The notes under the pieces were generated by a model, which was given only the letters and a program-made list of their open reading frames with translations, made no database searches and had not been told where the DNA came from. Positions 33,720 to 42,202 of a stretch of DNA of 64,000 nt are shown piece by piece. The position numbers and the translations under genes were made by a program. The stretch spans positions 3,348,001 through 3,412,000 of the forward strand of contig NZ_CP121463.1 in assembly GCF_029690065.1 (NCBI RefSeq). The letters run 5' to 3'. Numbering within the stretch: the first letter of the stretch is position 1; every line of letters begins with the position of its first letter. The DNA is from Arthrobacter sp. Y-9. GTDB taxonomy: Bacteria > Actinomycetota > Actinomycetes > Actinomycetales > Micrococcaceae.

Positions 33720-34244
33720 ATGGAGTTCACCATCCGTCCCCGCGTTCCCGGCGACGTCCCCGCCCTCGCCGACTTGCTCGAACGCCAGCAGCCCACGAGC
33801 CGCTATCCCTTCGTGTGGCCGTTCCCCGGCGGCGCCGAATCCTTCCTCGTGCGCGACGGCGAACTGGCCTCCTGGGTGGCCGAGGCCACCGATGGCACGC
33901 TGCTGGGTCATGTCGCGGTCACCCGGGTCGACGACGGCATCGAGGGCCGGCTCTGGGCGGACGCGCTCGACGCGGGCATCGACGAACTGCGCTGTGTGAG
34001 CGTCCTCTTCACCGATCCGGCGCAGGCGGGATCCGGCGTGGGCTCGGCGCTCCTGGAACGCGCCACCCGGGCCGCTGCGGCCGACGGCCTGCCGGTGCTC
34101 GACGTCGTCGCCTCGGCCGAGCGCCCCGTGCAGCTCTACCAGCGGCGCGGCTGGCGGATCATCGCCACCATCTCCGCGCCCTGGCACCCCGAGCTCGACC
34201 TGCCCATCCACCTCATGGTCCTCCCCCAGGACGGCGCGGCGTAA
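33720..34244 (+). CDS. GNAT-family N-acetyltransferase
   Basis: 174 residues. It opens with FTIRPRVPGDVPALADLLER, a typical GNAT first strand-helix. The acetyl-CoA pyrophosphate loop is QAGSGVGSALLERAT, and the final strands VLDVVASAERPVQLYQRRGWRI complete motif A/B. It should acetylate an amine on a small molecule or protein. The gene follows GrpB by 37 bases on the same strand and may be co-transcribed. The acceptor is unknown. Confidence 0.85.
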   Translation: MEFTIRPRVPGDVPALADLLERQQPTSRYPFVWPFPGGAESFLVRDGELASWVAEATDGTLLGHVAVTRVDDGIEGRLWADALDAGIDELRCVSVLFTDPAQAGSGVGSALLERATRAAAADGLPVLDVVASAERPVQLYQRRGWRIIATISAPWHPELDLPIHLMVLPQDGAA

Positions 34245-34254
34245 ACCTCACCCC

Positions 34255-34908
34255 TCACTCCGGCCGCACGACGACGGCGGCCCGGCCCCGCGCGGCCCGG
34301 ATCAGGCGGGCGTTGGCCTCGTCCGTCCCGAGGGCCCAGGCGCGCGCCGCGTCGGGACTCTTGCCGAAAGCCTCGTGACGCGCGATGAGCCGCTCCAGCC
34401 GGACGCCGTCGTCCGGTTCCACGAACCAGGCCTCGTCGAGAAGCGGGAGCACGCCCGCCCACGGCCCGTCCTGGAGCAGAAGGTAGTTGCCTTCGGTGAC
34501 GATCAGGCGCGCCTCCCGGGGGACCGCGATGGCGCCCGCCACCGGTTCCTCGATCTCGCGCCGGAATTCCGGGGCGAACACGACGTCCTCATCCCGCGCG
34601 CGGAGCCGGCGGAGCAGCGCGACGTAGCCCGCGCCGTCGAACGTTTCGGGGGCGCCCTTGCGCTGCCGCAGCCCGCGACGTTCCAGCACCGCGTTCGCCA
34701 GGTGATAACCGTCGAGAGGCACCGCGACGGCGAGGTCCGGGCCGAAGCGGTCCACCAGCGTCGCGGAGAGTGTGGTCTTCCCGGCGCCGGGCGAGCCGGC
34801 CAGGCCGAGGATGATACGCTCCCCGGACGCCAGCAGCCGTTCGGTCCGCTCGAGGGCCGCGGGCAGGCCGAGCGTGGGTGGGGCGAGGTCCGGGGCGACG
34901 AAGTCCAT
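34255..34908 (-). CDS. P-loop nucleoside/pantothenate-type kinase (uridine kinase-like)
   Basis: 217 residues from an ATG at 34908. The Walker A loop is GLAGSPGAGKTTLSATL, followed by VPLDGYHLANAVLERRGLRQRKGAPETFD and VTEGNYLLLQDGPWAGV, the pattern of the PRK/uridine kinase/PanK clan as in bacterial YfdH/FrcK-like proteins. It likely phosphorylates a nucleoside, sugar or related metabolite with ATP. It ends ten bases from the convergent GNAT gene. The frame continues upstream without recognisable sequence. Substrate is open. Confidence 0.82.
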   Translation of the reverse strand: MDFVAPDLAPPTLGLPAALERTERLLASGERIILGLAGSPGAGKTTLSATLVDRFGPDLAVAVPLDGYHLANAVLERRGLRQRKGAPETFDGAGYVALLRRLRARDEDVVFAPEFRREIEEPVAGAIAVPREARLIVTEGNYLLLQDGPWAGVLPLLDEAWFVEPDDGVRLERLIARHEAFGKSPDAARAWALGTDEANARLIRAARGRAAVVVRPE

Positions 34909-35290
34909 GCCGGAACCGTACCGCGACGGAGCAGCGGTCGGGAGGCTTCCGGACCGTGCCGGGAATCCGGGCACCGTGGAAGGTCCCGACGGGCGTACCC
35001 GGGCAGGGCGGCTCGCGCCCTGCCGGCCGGACCGGGGTGCGGTACCAGGGCGCCGGACGGGTTCGACCCCGGCTCCACACCGGTTCAGCGCAGCGCGAAC
35101 ACGCCCCTGCTCCCCCGCCATTCCGGGCTTTTCAGCGGTTCCTGGGAATTCGCCGGGTTGCGGACCCAGAACAAGTGTGATGAGGATTGAAGTATCGCTT
35201 CACGGCGTAGCGGTTGATGGGAGAGACATCTCTTACCGCCCGTTCCACGATTCGACCAAGGGCCACGAGCCCGCTGACGAGGAGGACATC
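34909..35290. other. Spacer between kinase and CsbD genes
   Basis: About 380 bases without a supported gene. The left half is very GC-rich with small self-complementary runs (for example GGGCAGGGCGG...GCGCCCTGCC). The right half is more mixed and carries the promoter and leader of the CsbD gene. Confidence 0.4.
35138..35159 (+). promoter_or_regulatory. Possible stress sigma-factor (SigB-type) promoter for the CsbD gene
   Basis: GTTC (35138) and GGGTT (35155-35159) are about 14 bases apart, close to the GTTT-N14-16-GGGTAT pattern of actinobacterial SigB-like factors that often control CsbD genes. The match is imperfect, and the leader to the ATG would be about 125 bases. Confidence 0.3.
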
Positions 35291-35497
35291 ATGGGTATCG
35301 GCGACAAGATCAACAACAAGGCTGAAGAGCTGGGTGGCAAGGCCAAGGAAGCGGCCGGCCAGGCGAGCGGCGATGAGCGCCTCGAAGCCGAGGGTCAGAA
35401 GGACCAGGCTTCGGCGGGCCTGAAGCAGGCCGGCGAAAAGGTCAAGGACGCCGCGGCCGAGGCCGTGGACAACGTCAAGGACATCTTCAAGAAGTAG
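35291..35497 (+). CDS. CsbD family stress protein
   Basis: 68 residues, starting with MGIGDKINNKAEELGGKAKEAAGQ after GAGGAGG. The whole protein is charged, helical and rich in Ala, Lys, Glu and Gln, with GDERLEAEGQKDQASAGLKQAGEKVKDA, the usual CsbD (PF05532) pattern. Members are small cytosolic proteins induced by general or osmotic stress, with no known activity. The gene is monocistronic and closed by a 14-bp hairpin. Confidence 0.9.
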   Translation: MGIGDKINNKAEELGGKAKEAAGQASGDERLEAEGQKDQASAGLKQAGEKVKDAAAEAVDNVKDIFKK

Positions 35498-35535
35498 CAT
35501 CCCGACGGCGGTCTTCCGCCACTCGCGACGTGCAG

Positions 35536-35566
35536 GCTGTGGCCCGGGCGATGCCCGGGCCACAGC
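35536..35566 (+). terminator. Perfect hairpin terminator after CsbD
   Basis: GCTGTGGCCCGGGC (35536-35549) pairs over all 14 bases with GCCCGGGCCACAGC (35553-35566), with a three-base loop. It starts 39 bases after the CsbD stop. Confidence 0.75.
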
Positions 35567-35641
35567 CGCGTCCGGGGAGTCCCCGCCGAGGGGCCCAGCC
35601 GGGTTCATCGGATTAGCCCATCGATTGGATACACTGTCGCC

Positions 35642-36298
35642 ATGCAGACCATTCCAGAGCGTCAGGGTCGTGTCTTCCGCATCGCCGCGCTGTGCCAGTT
35701 GACCGCGGTGGGGCTGGTGCTCGGTGGATTCGCGGGGCTGCTCCTCGGCCTGAGCCGCAACAGCGGCAGCATGGTCCCGGCCGTGATGGTCGCACTCTCC
35801 GTCGTTCTCTCGATCGTGATCATGGCGGTGTTCGTTCCGCTCATGGCCTCGGAAGAGCGGAACCTGCAAAGACGGCTGAACGAGTGCGACGCCGCCGCGA
35901 TGACCTCAGGCGTGACGGCCTGGCCTGCGGCGACCGCGGTCTTGGTCCGCGTCATGCCGGCACGACGGCGCGCCACCTTCAAAACGGCGCTTTTCGCGGC
36001 GAACACCCCCGAACGGGGCGTCCTTCCCGTGGCCGTCCGGCTCCCCGCGGCGGCTTCGCCCCAGCCTTCCAGCGGCGCGTGGCTCCGTCTGAGCCCCATC
36101 GACCCTGCGGTCGCGGTCATCGACCCCTTCGCCACCCCGGACGATCACGCGAACGCGGGTACCGACCCGGCCCTCGCCCGCCTCAGCAGGGTGCAGCGCG
36201 GCCTCGCCGTGCCGGCCGGGGCCTGGGTCGGCCCGGCGCTGATCGGCGTCGCCGTCGCGGTGGTCATGGCGGCGCTGACGACCCTCCTCGCCCACTGA
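35642..36298 (+). CDS. Membrane protein of unknown function
   Basis: 218 residues. Two membrane segments lie near the N-terminus (about 14-37 and 44-67) and one at the very end (about 195-217, VGPALIGVAVAVVMAALTTLLA). Between them is a ~120-residue domain with DPFATPDDHANAG. I do not recognise a family. The arrangement resembles small membrane proteins common in Arthrobacter relatives. It converges on the DJ-1/PfpI gene with 45 bases between stops. Confidence 0.7.
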   Translation: MQTIPERQGRVFRIAALCQLTAVGLVLGGFAGLLLGLSRNSGSMVPAVMVALSVVLSIVIMAVFVPLMASEERNLQRRLNECDAAAMTSGVTAWPAATAVLVRVMPARRRATFKTALFAANTPERGVLPVAVRLPAAASPQPSSGAWLRLSPIDPAVAVIDPFATPDDHANAGTDPALARLSRVQRGLAVPAGAWVGPALIGVAVAVVMAALTTLLAH

Positions 36299-36343
36299 TC
36301 CACGACGGCGGGCGGTCGCCGACGTCGTCAGCGCCGCCCCGCC

Positions 36344-37024
36344 TCAGAGCTGCGCTGCGACCTTCTGGGCGGTCTCCTTCGCCGAACCGGGGTTCTGGCC
36401 CGTGACGAGCTTGCCGTCAGTCACGGCGTAGGAGACGAACGGCAGCTTGGCCTTCTGGTACAGGGCGCCGCGCTTCTTCATCTCCTCCTCCGCGTTGTAG
36501 GGCACGAGCTTGTCGACCCGGGCGAGGACCTCCTCCTGCCAGGCGAAACCCGTGAGGTGCTTGCCGTCGACCAGCAGGCTCCCGTCCGTGAGGCGGACAT
36601 TGAGCAGACCGCAGTATCCGTGGCACACCGAGGAGACGACCTTGCCCTGCTCCCACAGTTCACGGGTGAGGCGTTGCAGGCCTTCGCTGTCCGGGAAGTC
36701 GTACATGACCGCGTGCCCGCCGGTGAAGTAGATCGCGTCGAAGTCCTCCGCGTTCACCTGATCGGGGCTGAGAGTGTTCTCCAGCAGCGCCATCCGCTCC
36801 GGATCGGCGTGCCAGGCCTTCGCGGATTTGTCATAGCTCGGGAACTTCAGTGAGCGCGGCTCCAGCGGCACCTTCCCTCCCTGAGGACTGACGATGACCT
36901 GTTCGTAGCCGTGCTCTTCGAACACCTCCCAAGCGTGGGTGAGTTCGGAGAGCCAGAGGCCGGTGGGGTGCTCCGGATCGTCGTAGTGGCTGACATTGGT
37001 GACGACGTGCAGGATGCGGGTCAT
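36344..37024 (-). CDS. DJ-1/PfpI-family protein (type 1 glutamine amidotransferase-like, Hsp31-type)
   Basis: 226 residues. The nucleophile elbow SSVCHGYCGLLNV supplies the Cys followed by His, and the upstream YFTGGHAVMYDFPDSEGLQ holds the acidic partner, as in the Hsp31/HchA-like branch of DJ-1/PfpI. LWLSELTHAWEVFEEHGYE starts the fold. Members act as glyoxalase III-type enzymes or in carbonyl-stress repair. Downstream of it (minus strand) no partner follows. A dispersed palindromic repeat lies 41 bases upstream of its start, between it and the TetR gene. Confidence 0.87.
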   Translation of the reverse strand: MTRILHVVTNVSHYDDPEHPTGLWLSELTHAWEVFEEHGYEQVIVSPQGGKVPLEPRSLKFPSYDKSAKAWHADPERMALLENTLSPDQVNAEDFDAIYFTGGHAVMYDFPDSEGLQRLTRELWEQGKVVSSVCHGYCGLLNVRLTDGSLLVDGKHLTGFAWQEEVLARVDKLVPYNAEEEMKKRGALYQKAKLPFVSYAVTDGKLVTGQNPGSAKETAQKVAAQL

Positions 37025-37064
37025 GATTCCTTCTTCCTGGTGATCTTCTTCAGGGGAGCTTGTC

Positions 37065-37136
37065 GCCGAGTTCGGGGGTTCGTTCCGAAGCCGGGGGTTG
37101 CAGGCGGTGTTCTCGGCGCGAACCCCCGAAGTCGGC
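37065..37136. repeat. Dispersed palindromic element, copy A
   Basis: Outer arms GCCGAGTTCGGGGGTTCG (37065-37082) and its near-perfect complement ending at 37136 enclose a centre containing GGTTGCAGGCGGTGTTCTCGG. The same element, in the same orientation, recurs at 43978-44049 and 45124-45194. This copy sits between the DJ-1/PfpI and TetR genes. Confidence 0.8.
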
Positions 37137-37169
37137 GGGACGACGAGGACGACGGGGGACGACGGCGGG

Positions 37170-37766
37170 CTACCGGGACACGGCGCCGCCCATGCTCAGC
37201 ACCGCCGAGGTGGCGGCGCGCACCCGCGCCTCGACGTCGTCGAGGTTCTCCGGGCGGAGCTTGCCGTCCAGATGCAGGAAGGCCAGGCCGTGGGCCATGC
37301 CCCAGAAGGCGACGGACAGATTCGGGACATCGGCCTCCGGGAACATGCCGGCCAGGACGTCGTCCAGGACCGCATGCAGCTGCGCGGCGGCGAGGACGCG
37401 GTCGTCGTCGGCGTCGTCGCACTCATTGCCGAACATGATCCGGAACTCCGCGGGACGCTCGAGCGCGAAGAAGACATAGGCCACGCCGAGGCCGCCGAGG
37501 ATGTCGGAGGGTGCCGCGCCCTCGGGAGCGGCCTCCAGCGCCGCGGCGAGATCCACCGTCAGATCCCGGAAACCCGCGACGGCGACGGCGCCGTCGAGCG
37601 CCTTCCGGTCGGCGAAGTGACGGTAGGGCGCGGTCTGCGAGACCCCTGCGCGACGGGCGACCGCCCGCATGGAGAACGGCTCCCCGGACTCCAGCAGCTC
37701 GATCGCGGCTTTCAGGAGCGCGGCGCGCAGGTCCCCGTGATGGTAGCTCTTCTCCAAAGTTGACAC
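37170..37766 (-). CDS. TetR/AcrR-family transcriptional regulator
   Basis: 198 residues from a GTG at 37766 with GGAAG eight bases upstream (the frame also has an ATG at 37808). The helix-turn-helix is KSYHHGDLRAALLKAAIELLESGE...MRAVARRAGVSQTAPYRHFADRKAL, followed by a TetR_C ligand domain with VAYVFFALERPAEFRIMFG. It diverges from an SDR gene across ~110 bases holding a palindrome, and so probably represses that gene and itself. The ligand is unknown. Confidence 0.88.
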   Translation of the reverse strand: MSTLEKSYHHGDLRAALLKAAIELLESGEPFSMRAVARRAGVSQTAPYRHFADRKALDGAVAVAGFRDLTVDLAAALEAAPEGAAPSDILGGLGVAYVFFALERPAEFRIMFGNECDDADDDRVLAAAQLHAVLDDVLAGMFPEADVPNLSVAFWGMAHGLAFLHLDGKLRPENLDDVEARVRAATSAVLSMGGAVSR

Positions 37767-37795
37767 TGAACACTTCCACTCGTACGCTGATGTGT

Positions 37796-37819
37796 GCAGT
37801 GACAACATTACCTCACTGC
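37796..37819. promoter_or_regulatory. Likely TetR operator between divergent TetR and SDR genes
   Basis: GCAGTGA (37796-37802) and TCACTGC (37813-37819) are perfect 7-base arms with a ten-base spacer. The site lies between the divergent starts, as expected for an autoregulating TetR repressor. Confidence 0.5.
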
Positions 37820-37876
37820 GGCAGCGATGCGCATCCGCCGGCCGGGCGGAGCGCGGACGAAGGAAAGGCGGAAACC

Positions 37877-38818
37877 ATGCAGACGATCCTGGGGGCGAGC
37901 GGGCAGATCGCGGTCGAACTGGCGCGCGAGCTCCACCGGGCCCACACCGCGGACCTGCGACTGGTCAGCCGCAATCCACGGAAGGTCAACGCGACGGACA
38001 CCGTCCAGCGGGCCGACCTCCTGGACGCGGAGCAGACGCACGCTGCCGTCGCGGGCAGTGAGACCGTCTACTTCACGGCGGGACTTCCCGCCGACACGGC
38101 ACTGTGGGAAGCCCAGTTCCCCACCATGCTCCGGAACGCCCTCGACGCCTCCCGTGCCGCCGGGGCGCGGTTCGCCTACTTCGACAACACCTACATGTAT
38201 CCGCAGGACGCGCGGGTCCAGACCGAGGACACCCCGTTCGAGCCGGTCGGGGCGAAGGGCCGGGTCCGCGCGGCCATGGCCGAGATGGTCCTCGCGGAGA
38301 TGGACCGCGGTGACATCCCCGTGCTGATCGCCCGCGCCCCCGAGTTCTACGGCCCCGGCCGCACCCAGGGCTTCACGAACGCCCTGGTCATCGACCGCCT
38401 GAAGGCCGGCCGGAAGCCCGTGGTCCCGGTCCGGGATGATCGGCGCCGCAGCCTCATCTGGACGCCGGACGCGAGTCGCGCCCTCGCCGCACTCGGCAGC
38501 GCCGACGACGCCTACGGCCAGACCTGGCACCTCCCCGTCGACGACCAGCACCCCACCTATCGCGAGTTCGTCACGGAGGCGGCGCAGGTGTTCGGGCGGA
38601 ACCCCGGGTACACGGTGGCGCCGGAATGGGTGCTCCGCGCCGCCGGCGTCGTCAACGCCCAGGCCCGGGAGATCCGCGAACTCCTGCCCCGCTACCGGCA
38701 CGACAACCTCTTCGACTCCACCAGGTTCCGTACGCGCTTCCCCGATTTCCCGGTGACCACGTATCAGGAAGGCCTGCGGGCGATCCAGCGCGAGCACGAC
38801 GCCGCGCAGGCCGGCTGA
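37877..38818 (+). CDS. NAD(P)-dependent epimerase/reductase (extended SDR family)
   Basis: 313 residues from an ATG at 37877 with GGCGGAAACC upstream. The cofactor loop is ILGASGQIAVELAREL, followed by AGSETVYFTAG and ARFAYFDNTYMYPQDAR in place of the usual YxxxK region. The C-terminal half resembles atypical SDR proteins that act as NAD(P)-binding reductases or sugar-nucleotide epimerases. It is the likely target of the divergent TetR regulator. Substrate unknown. Its stop is two bases from the convergent hrpB stop. Confidence 0.83.
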   Translation: MQTILGASGQIAVELARELHRAHTADLRLVSRNPRKVNATDTVQRADLLDAEQTHAAVAGSETVYFTAGLPADTALWEAQFPTMLRNALDASRAAGARFAYFDNTYMYPQDARVQTEDTPFEPVGAKGRVRAAMAEMVLAEMDRGDIPVLIARAPEFYGPGRTQGFTNALVIDRLKAGRKPVVPVRDDRRRSLIWTPDASRALAALGSADDAYGQTWHLPVDDQHPTYREFVTEAAQVFGRNPGYTVAPEWVLRAAGVVNAQAREIRELLPRYRHDNLFDSTRFRTRFPDFPVTTYQEGLRAIQREHDAAQAG

Positions 38819-38820
38819 CC

Positions 38821-41499
38821 CTATCCGCCCATCCGGTTCTTGGTGCGGGCGGTCGCGACGGCGGCCCACGGGTCCTCCGGCCAGGGATGCTTCGGGTACC
38901 GCCCCCGCATTTCGGCCCTGACCTGCGCATACGGACCGGACCAGAACGATGCCAGGTCTGCCGTCACGGCCAGCGGCCGCCCCGCCGGGGACAGCAGATG
39001 GAACACCACGGGCACCCTTCCGTCCACGAGCCGCGGCGTCTCGGCCCAGCCGAAGCACTCCTGAAGCTTTACGGCGACCACCGGCTGCGGCACGGGAGCG
39101 CCGTCGGCCGGAGCCTCCTCCACCTCCGGATAGTCGAGGCGCACCCGGCGTCCGCTCGGCACCTCGAGCTCCGCGGGAACCAGCTCCTCCAACCGCACGG
39201 CCTCGGGCCACGGCAGCAGACGGCGCAGCGCATCCACGAGCGGCAGCGCCTTCACGGAGGCTCCGCCGGCGAGCGCCTCGAGTTCGGGCCCCAGCCACTC
39301 ATCGGCGCGAGCCAGCAGCGCCGCCGACGACATGTCCGGCCACGGATCCCCCAGCACACGGCGCAGCAGGGCGAGTCGACGCCGCAATGCGTCCGCCGGG
39401 CCGGGGAAGCCGATGACGTCCAGCCCCTCCTGTTCCAGGGCCCGGAGGACGGCGGCATGGCCCTCCCGGTGACCGGGCTTCACGGGCGTCGAGGACAGCA
39501 CGATCGCTCCCAGCCGGGAGACCTTCCGCGCGGCCACCCGGCCGCCGTCGAACGACGCCTCCACGCCATCGGCCAGCAGATGCGACGCCGCGAGCGCCGC
39601 GGTCTCCCCGGAGATCCCGGCGGCGGCACGGATCACGGCCCCGGTCCCGGCGGCCTCACGACCGCCGGCCCGGCTCGCCTCCGCCACCGCGAGCCACTCG
39701 TGCCCCGAGAGCGGACTCCCCGACGGCAGAGCCGCCCGGGGCCCGGAGGCCAGCAGGTAGACCTCCCGCTCGCCCGGCACCCTGCGGGCCACCTGCGCCG
39801 GGAAGGCGAGCGCGACGACGGCGCCCACCTCCTCCCCGCGCGGCACCGCCCGGGCGGGGGCCGGCGTCGTCGTGCGTGAGGAGTCGGCGATGCGCTCGAA
39901 GCGGCGGACTTCGTCCTTCCAGGCCCGCGCCTGCGGGTCCTGCCCGGAGCGCAGCCCGCTCAGGAGTCTGCCCAGGTCGGCGCCCGGCGCCCGGAATTCC
40001 CGCGCCACGAGGGCCACGGCCTCCGCCGCGGGACGGGCGCCCAGGAGCGCGGCACCTTCCAGCAGGGCCCGGCCCAGCCGGGGGTCGGCGGGAATCCCGG
40101 CGAGGGTCCGCCCCTCCTCGGTCGGCTGACCGTCCGCGGTCACGGCTCCGAGGGCCGTCAGCGTGGCGAGGGCGTCGCGCAGGGCGGGCAGCGGAGGTGC
40201 ATCGGGCAGGGCGAAACGAGCGGGGCCATCCACGCCGGACAGAACTCCGGGCAGCGCGCCCCAGCAGGCCAGCACGAGGGCGGCCTCCGTCAGGTCCGAG
40301 GCGGCGATCTCCGGCGTCGGCTGAGCGGGGGCGGCGGCGAAAGCCCGCTCGTCGCAGCACCGCACCGCACGGCCGGGGCCTTGCCGCGCGGCTCGTCCGG
40401 CGCGCTGTTCAGCACTCGCTCGCGAACACGCGACGGTCACCAGACCGTTCATGCCCCGCGAGGCATCCCTCCGGGGCTCGCGGCTCAGGCACGAGTCGAT
40501 CACGAGGCGCACGCCGGGGACCGTGAGCGACGATTCCGCCAGGGACGTGGACACGACGATGCGCGGACGGTCCCCCGGCCGCCGCCCCGAGACGGCTCTC
40601 TGCTGTTCCGCGGGACTGATCTGGCCGTGGAGTTCGAGGACCTCCGTGTCGGGTGCCAGACCGCGGAGCCGTTCGCTGACATGCCTGACCTCGCGGGCCC
40701 CGGGGACGAACACGAGAGCGTCGACGTCAGGGTCCGCGGCGAGCGCGGCCCGGTGCTCGCGGGCCGCCGTGTCGGCCACGTGATCCAGGAAACCCCTGGT
40801 CACGCCCCGTTCGTCCATGCGGGCGACGGGCGAGGGAATCCAGGCCACGTCGAGCGGATGCAGCGCCGAGGGGCAATCGATCACGGGCGCCGCGCCCGCC
40901 GCCCTGCCGAGCAGCTCCGCGAACCGCGCGGCGTCCAGAGTGGCGGACATCGCGACCACCATCAGGTCATCGCGAAGCTGCCGCAGCTCGGCGAGCATGG
41001 CGAAGAGCAGGTCGCTCTCCAGAGCGCGTTCGTGCACCTCATCCAGGACGACGGCGTCCACCCCGTCCAGGGCGGGATCGGCCAGGAGGCGGCGCAGCAG
41101 GATGCCGGGGGTCACGAACTCCACGACCGTGTCCCGCGCGGCCTGTCGTTCGCCCCGGACCGTGAACCCCACTTTCCGTCCCAGCGGGCTCCCGTCCAGG
41201 GCGGCCAGGCGCGACGCCGCGGCCCGTGCGGCGACCCTTCTCGGCTGGGTCACGACGACGCGCGGGCTCCTCCCCGCGGCCCGCGCACCGGCGAGAGTGG
41301 CCACGAGAGGCGGGACGAGGGTCGTCTTGCCCGTCCCGGGCGGCGCCTGGACGACAGCGGCGGGCCCGGCGTCGTCGTCCCTCCGGCCGGAAGCGGACCC
41401 GTCCGGTCCGCCGAGCGCGACGGACAGCTCCCCGAGCGCCGCGGCGAAGGGCAGCCCCGCGCCGATCACGTCAAGGTCGAACAGAGACGCTCCGCTCAT
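38821..41499 (-). CDS. hrpB: ATP-dependent helicase HrpB
   Basis: 892 residues from an ATG at 41499. DEAH-type motifs in order: VQAPPGTGKTTLVPPLVA (Walker A), TQPRRVAARAAASRLA, TPGILLRRLLADP, VVLDEVHERALESDLL (DEVH), AMSAT, VSTSLAESSLTVPGVRLVIDS, and [19 protein letters not shown] (motif VI). The HrpB-specific C-terminal domain follows, ending near KHPWPEDPWAAV. It is a superfamily 2 RNA/DNA helicase of uncertain role. It overlaps the DUF308 gene by four bases (ATGA), forming a two-gene operon. Confidence 0.92.
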   Translation of the reverse strand: MSGASLFDLDVIGAGLPFAAALGELSVALGGPDGSASGRRDDDAGPAAVVQAPPGTGKTTLVPPLVATLAGARAAGRSPRVVVTQPRRVAARAAASRLAALDGSPLGRKVGFTVRGERQAARDTVVEFVTPGILLRRLLADPALDGVDAVVLDEVHERALESDLLFAMLAELRQLRDDLMVVAMSATLDAARFAELLGRAAGAAPVIDCPSALHPLDVAWIPSPVARMDERGVTRGFLDHVADTAAREHRAALAADPDVDALVFVPGAREVRHVSERLRGLAPDTEVLELHGQISPAEQQRAVSGRRPGDRPRIVVSTSLAESSLTVPGVRLVIDSCLSREPRRDASRGMNGLVTVACSRASAEQRAGRAARQGPGRAVRCCDERAFAAAPAQPTPEIAASDLTEAALVLACWGALPGVLSGVDGPARFALPDAPPLPALRDALATLTALGAVTADGQPTEEGRTLAGIPADPRLGRALLEGAALLGARPAAEAVALVAREFRAPGADLGRLLSGLRSGQDPQARAWKDEVRRFERIADSSRTTTPAPARAVPRGEEVGAVVALAFPAQVARRVPGEREVYLLASGPRAALPSGSPLSGHEWLAVAEASRAGGREAAGTGAVIRAAAGISGETAALAASHLLADGVEASFDGGRVAARKVSRLGAIVLSSTPVKPGHREGHAAVLRALEQEGLDVIGFPGPADALRRRLALLRRVLGDPWPDMSSAALLARADEWLGPELEALAGGASVKALPLVDALRRLLPWPEAVRLEELVPAELEVPSGRRVRLDYPEVEEAPADGAPVPQPVVAVKLQECFGWAETPRLVDGRVPVVFHLLSPAGRPLAVTADLASFWSGPYAQVRAEMRGRYPKHPWPEDPWAAVATARTKNRMGG

Positions 41500-42083
41500 G
41501 CGGCAGCCTGAGCCCGGCGCAGTTTCGTGACGGACAGGACGGCGATCTTCAGGCCGACCAGCACGCTGCGCAGACCGAAAGCGAAGGCCAGCACCGTGGT
41601 CCCGGTGCCCGGCAGCACCGCGCAGAACGCGGCCAGGACCAGATCCAGGATGCTCCGGAGCAGGTCCTGCCACGGCGCGTCGGAGTGGTCGCGGAGCACC
41701 TCGACCAGTCGCGTGGCCCCACTGGAGACGAAGGTCAGGGCCGCCAGGTACACCAGCACGGCGGAGGGGAGCGGGATCAGCAGCACGACCAGGCCGGCCG
41801 CGATCCAGACGAGCCCGAGGAGGAAGGGCCAGAGCCGTCGTCGAGCCTTTTCCGCCCGTGCCTCCTGCGCGGCGTCGGCCAGATCGCCCAGGCCGGACAG
41901 CACGAAGCCCGCCCCGGCGTAGATCTCGATGCGGGTCAGCGCCCCGAGCGGATGCAGGAACAGCCAGACGCCACCGGCCAGGGACGCCAGGCCGACCAGG
42001 AACACCACCCACCAGGGCAGCCGAGCGACATGCTTGCCGAGCAGGCCGGGCAGGGTCCAGAAACGCTGGTGGATGGAGCTCAT
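41496..42083 (-). CDS. DUF308/HdeD-like membrane protein
   Basis: 195 residues from an ATG at 42083. Six membrane segments in pairs are visible (WVVFLVGLASLAGGVWLFL, IEIYAGAGFVLSGLGDLA, FLLGLVWIAAGLVVLLI, AVLVYLAALTFVSSGATRLV and two more), with the three-fold repeat of short hairpins typical of DUF308/HdeD proteins. E. coli HdeD is tied to acid resistance; the function here is unknown. It overlaps hrpB by four bases. A 23-bp inverted repeat precedes it. Confidence 0.8.
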   Translation of the reverse strand: MSSIHQRFWTLPGLLGKHVARLPWWVVFLVGLASLAGGVWLFLHPLGALTRIEIYAGAGFVLSGLGDLADAAQEARAEKARRRLWPFLLGLVWIAAGLVVLLIPLPSAVLVYLAALTFVSSGATRLVEVLRDHSDAPWQDLLRSILDLVLAAFCAVLPGTGTTVLAFAFGLRSVLVGLKIAVLSVTKLRRAQAAA

Positions 42084-42120
42084 TCCTCCATTCTCCCCGG
42101 CGGACGCCCCCTGGCCACGT

Positions 42121-42183
42121 ACGCGAACCGCCACTTGATGCCCTTTTCCGGGGTGGATACGGGCATCAAGTGGCGGTTCGCGT
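42121..42183 (-). terminator. Perfect 23-bp inverted repeat between the MurA-like and DUF308 genes
   Basis: The arms 42121-42143 and 42161-42183 are exact complements (starting ACGCGAACCGCCACTTGATG) with a 17-base loop. It begins 20 bases past the stop of the MurA-like gene and can act as its terminator. The CACTTGATG part also occurs in the terminator at 27975-28031. Confidence 0.65.
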
Positions 42184-42202
42184 GGTGGGGAAGCGGCGGA
42201 GA

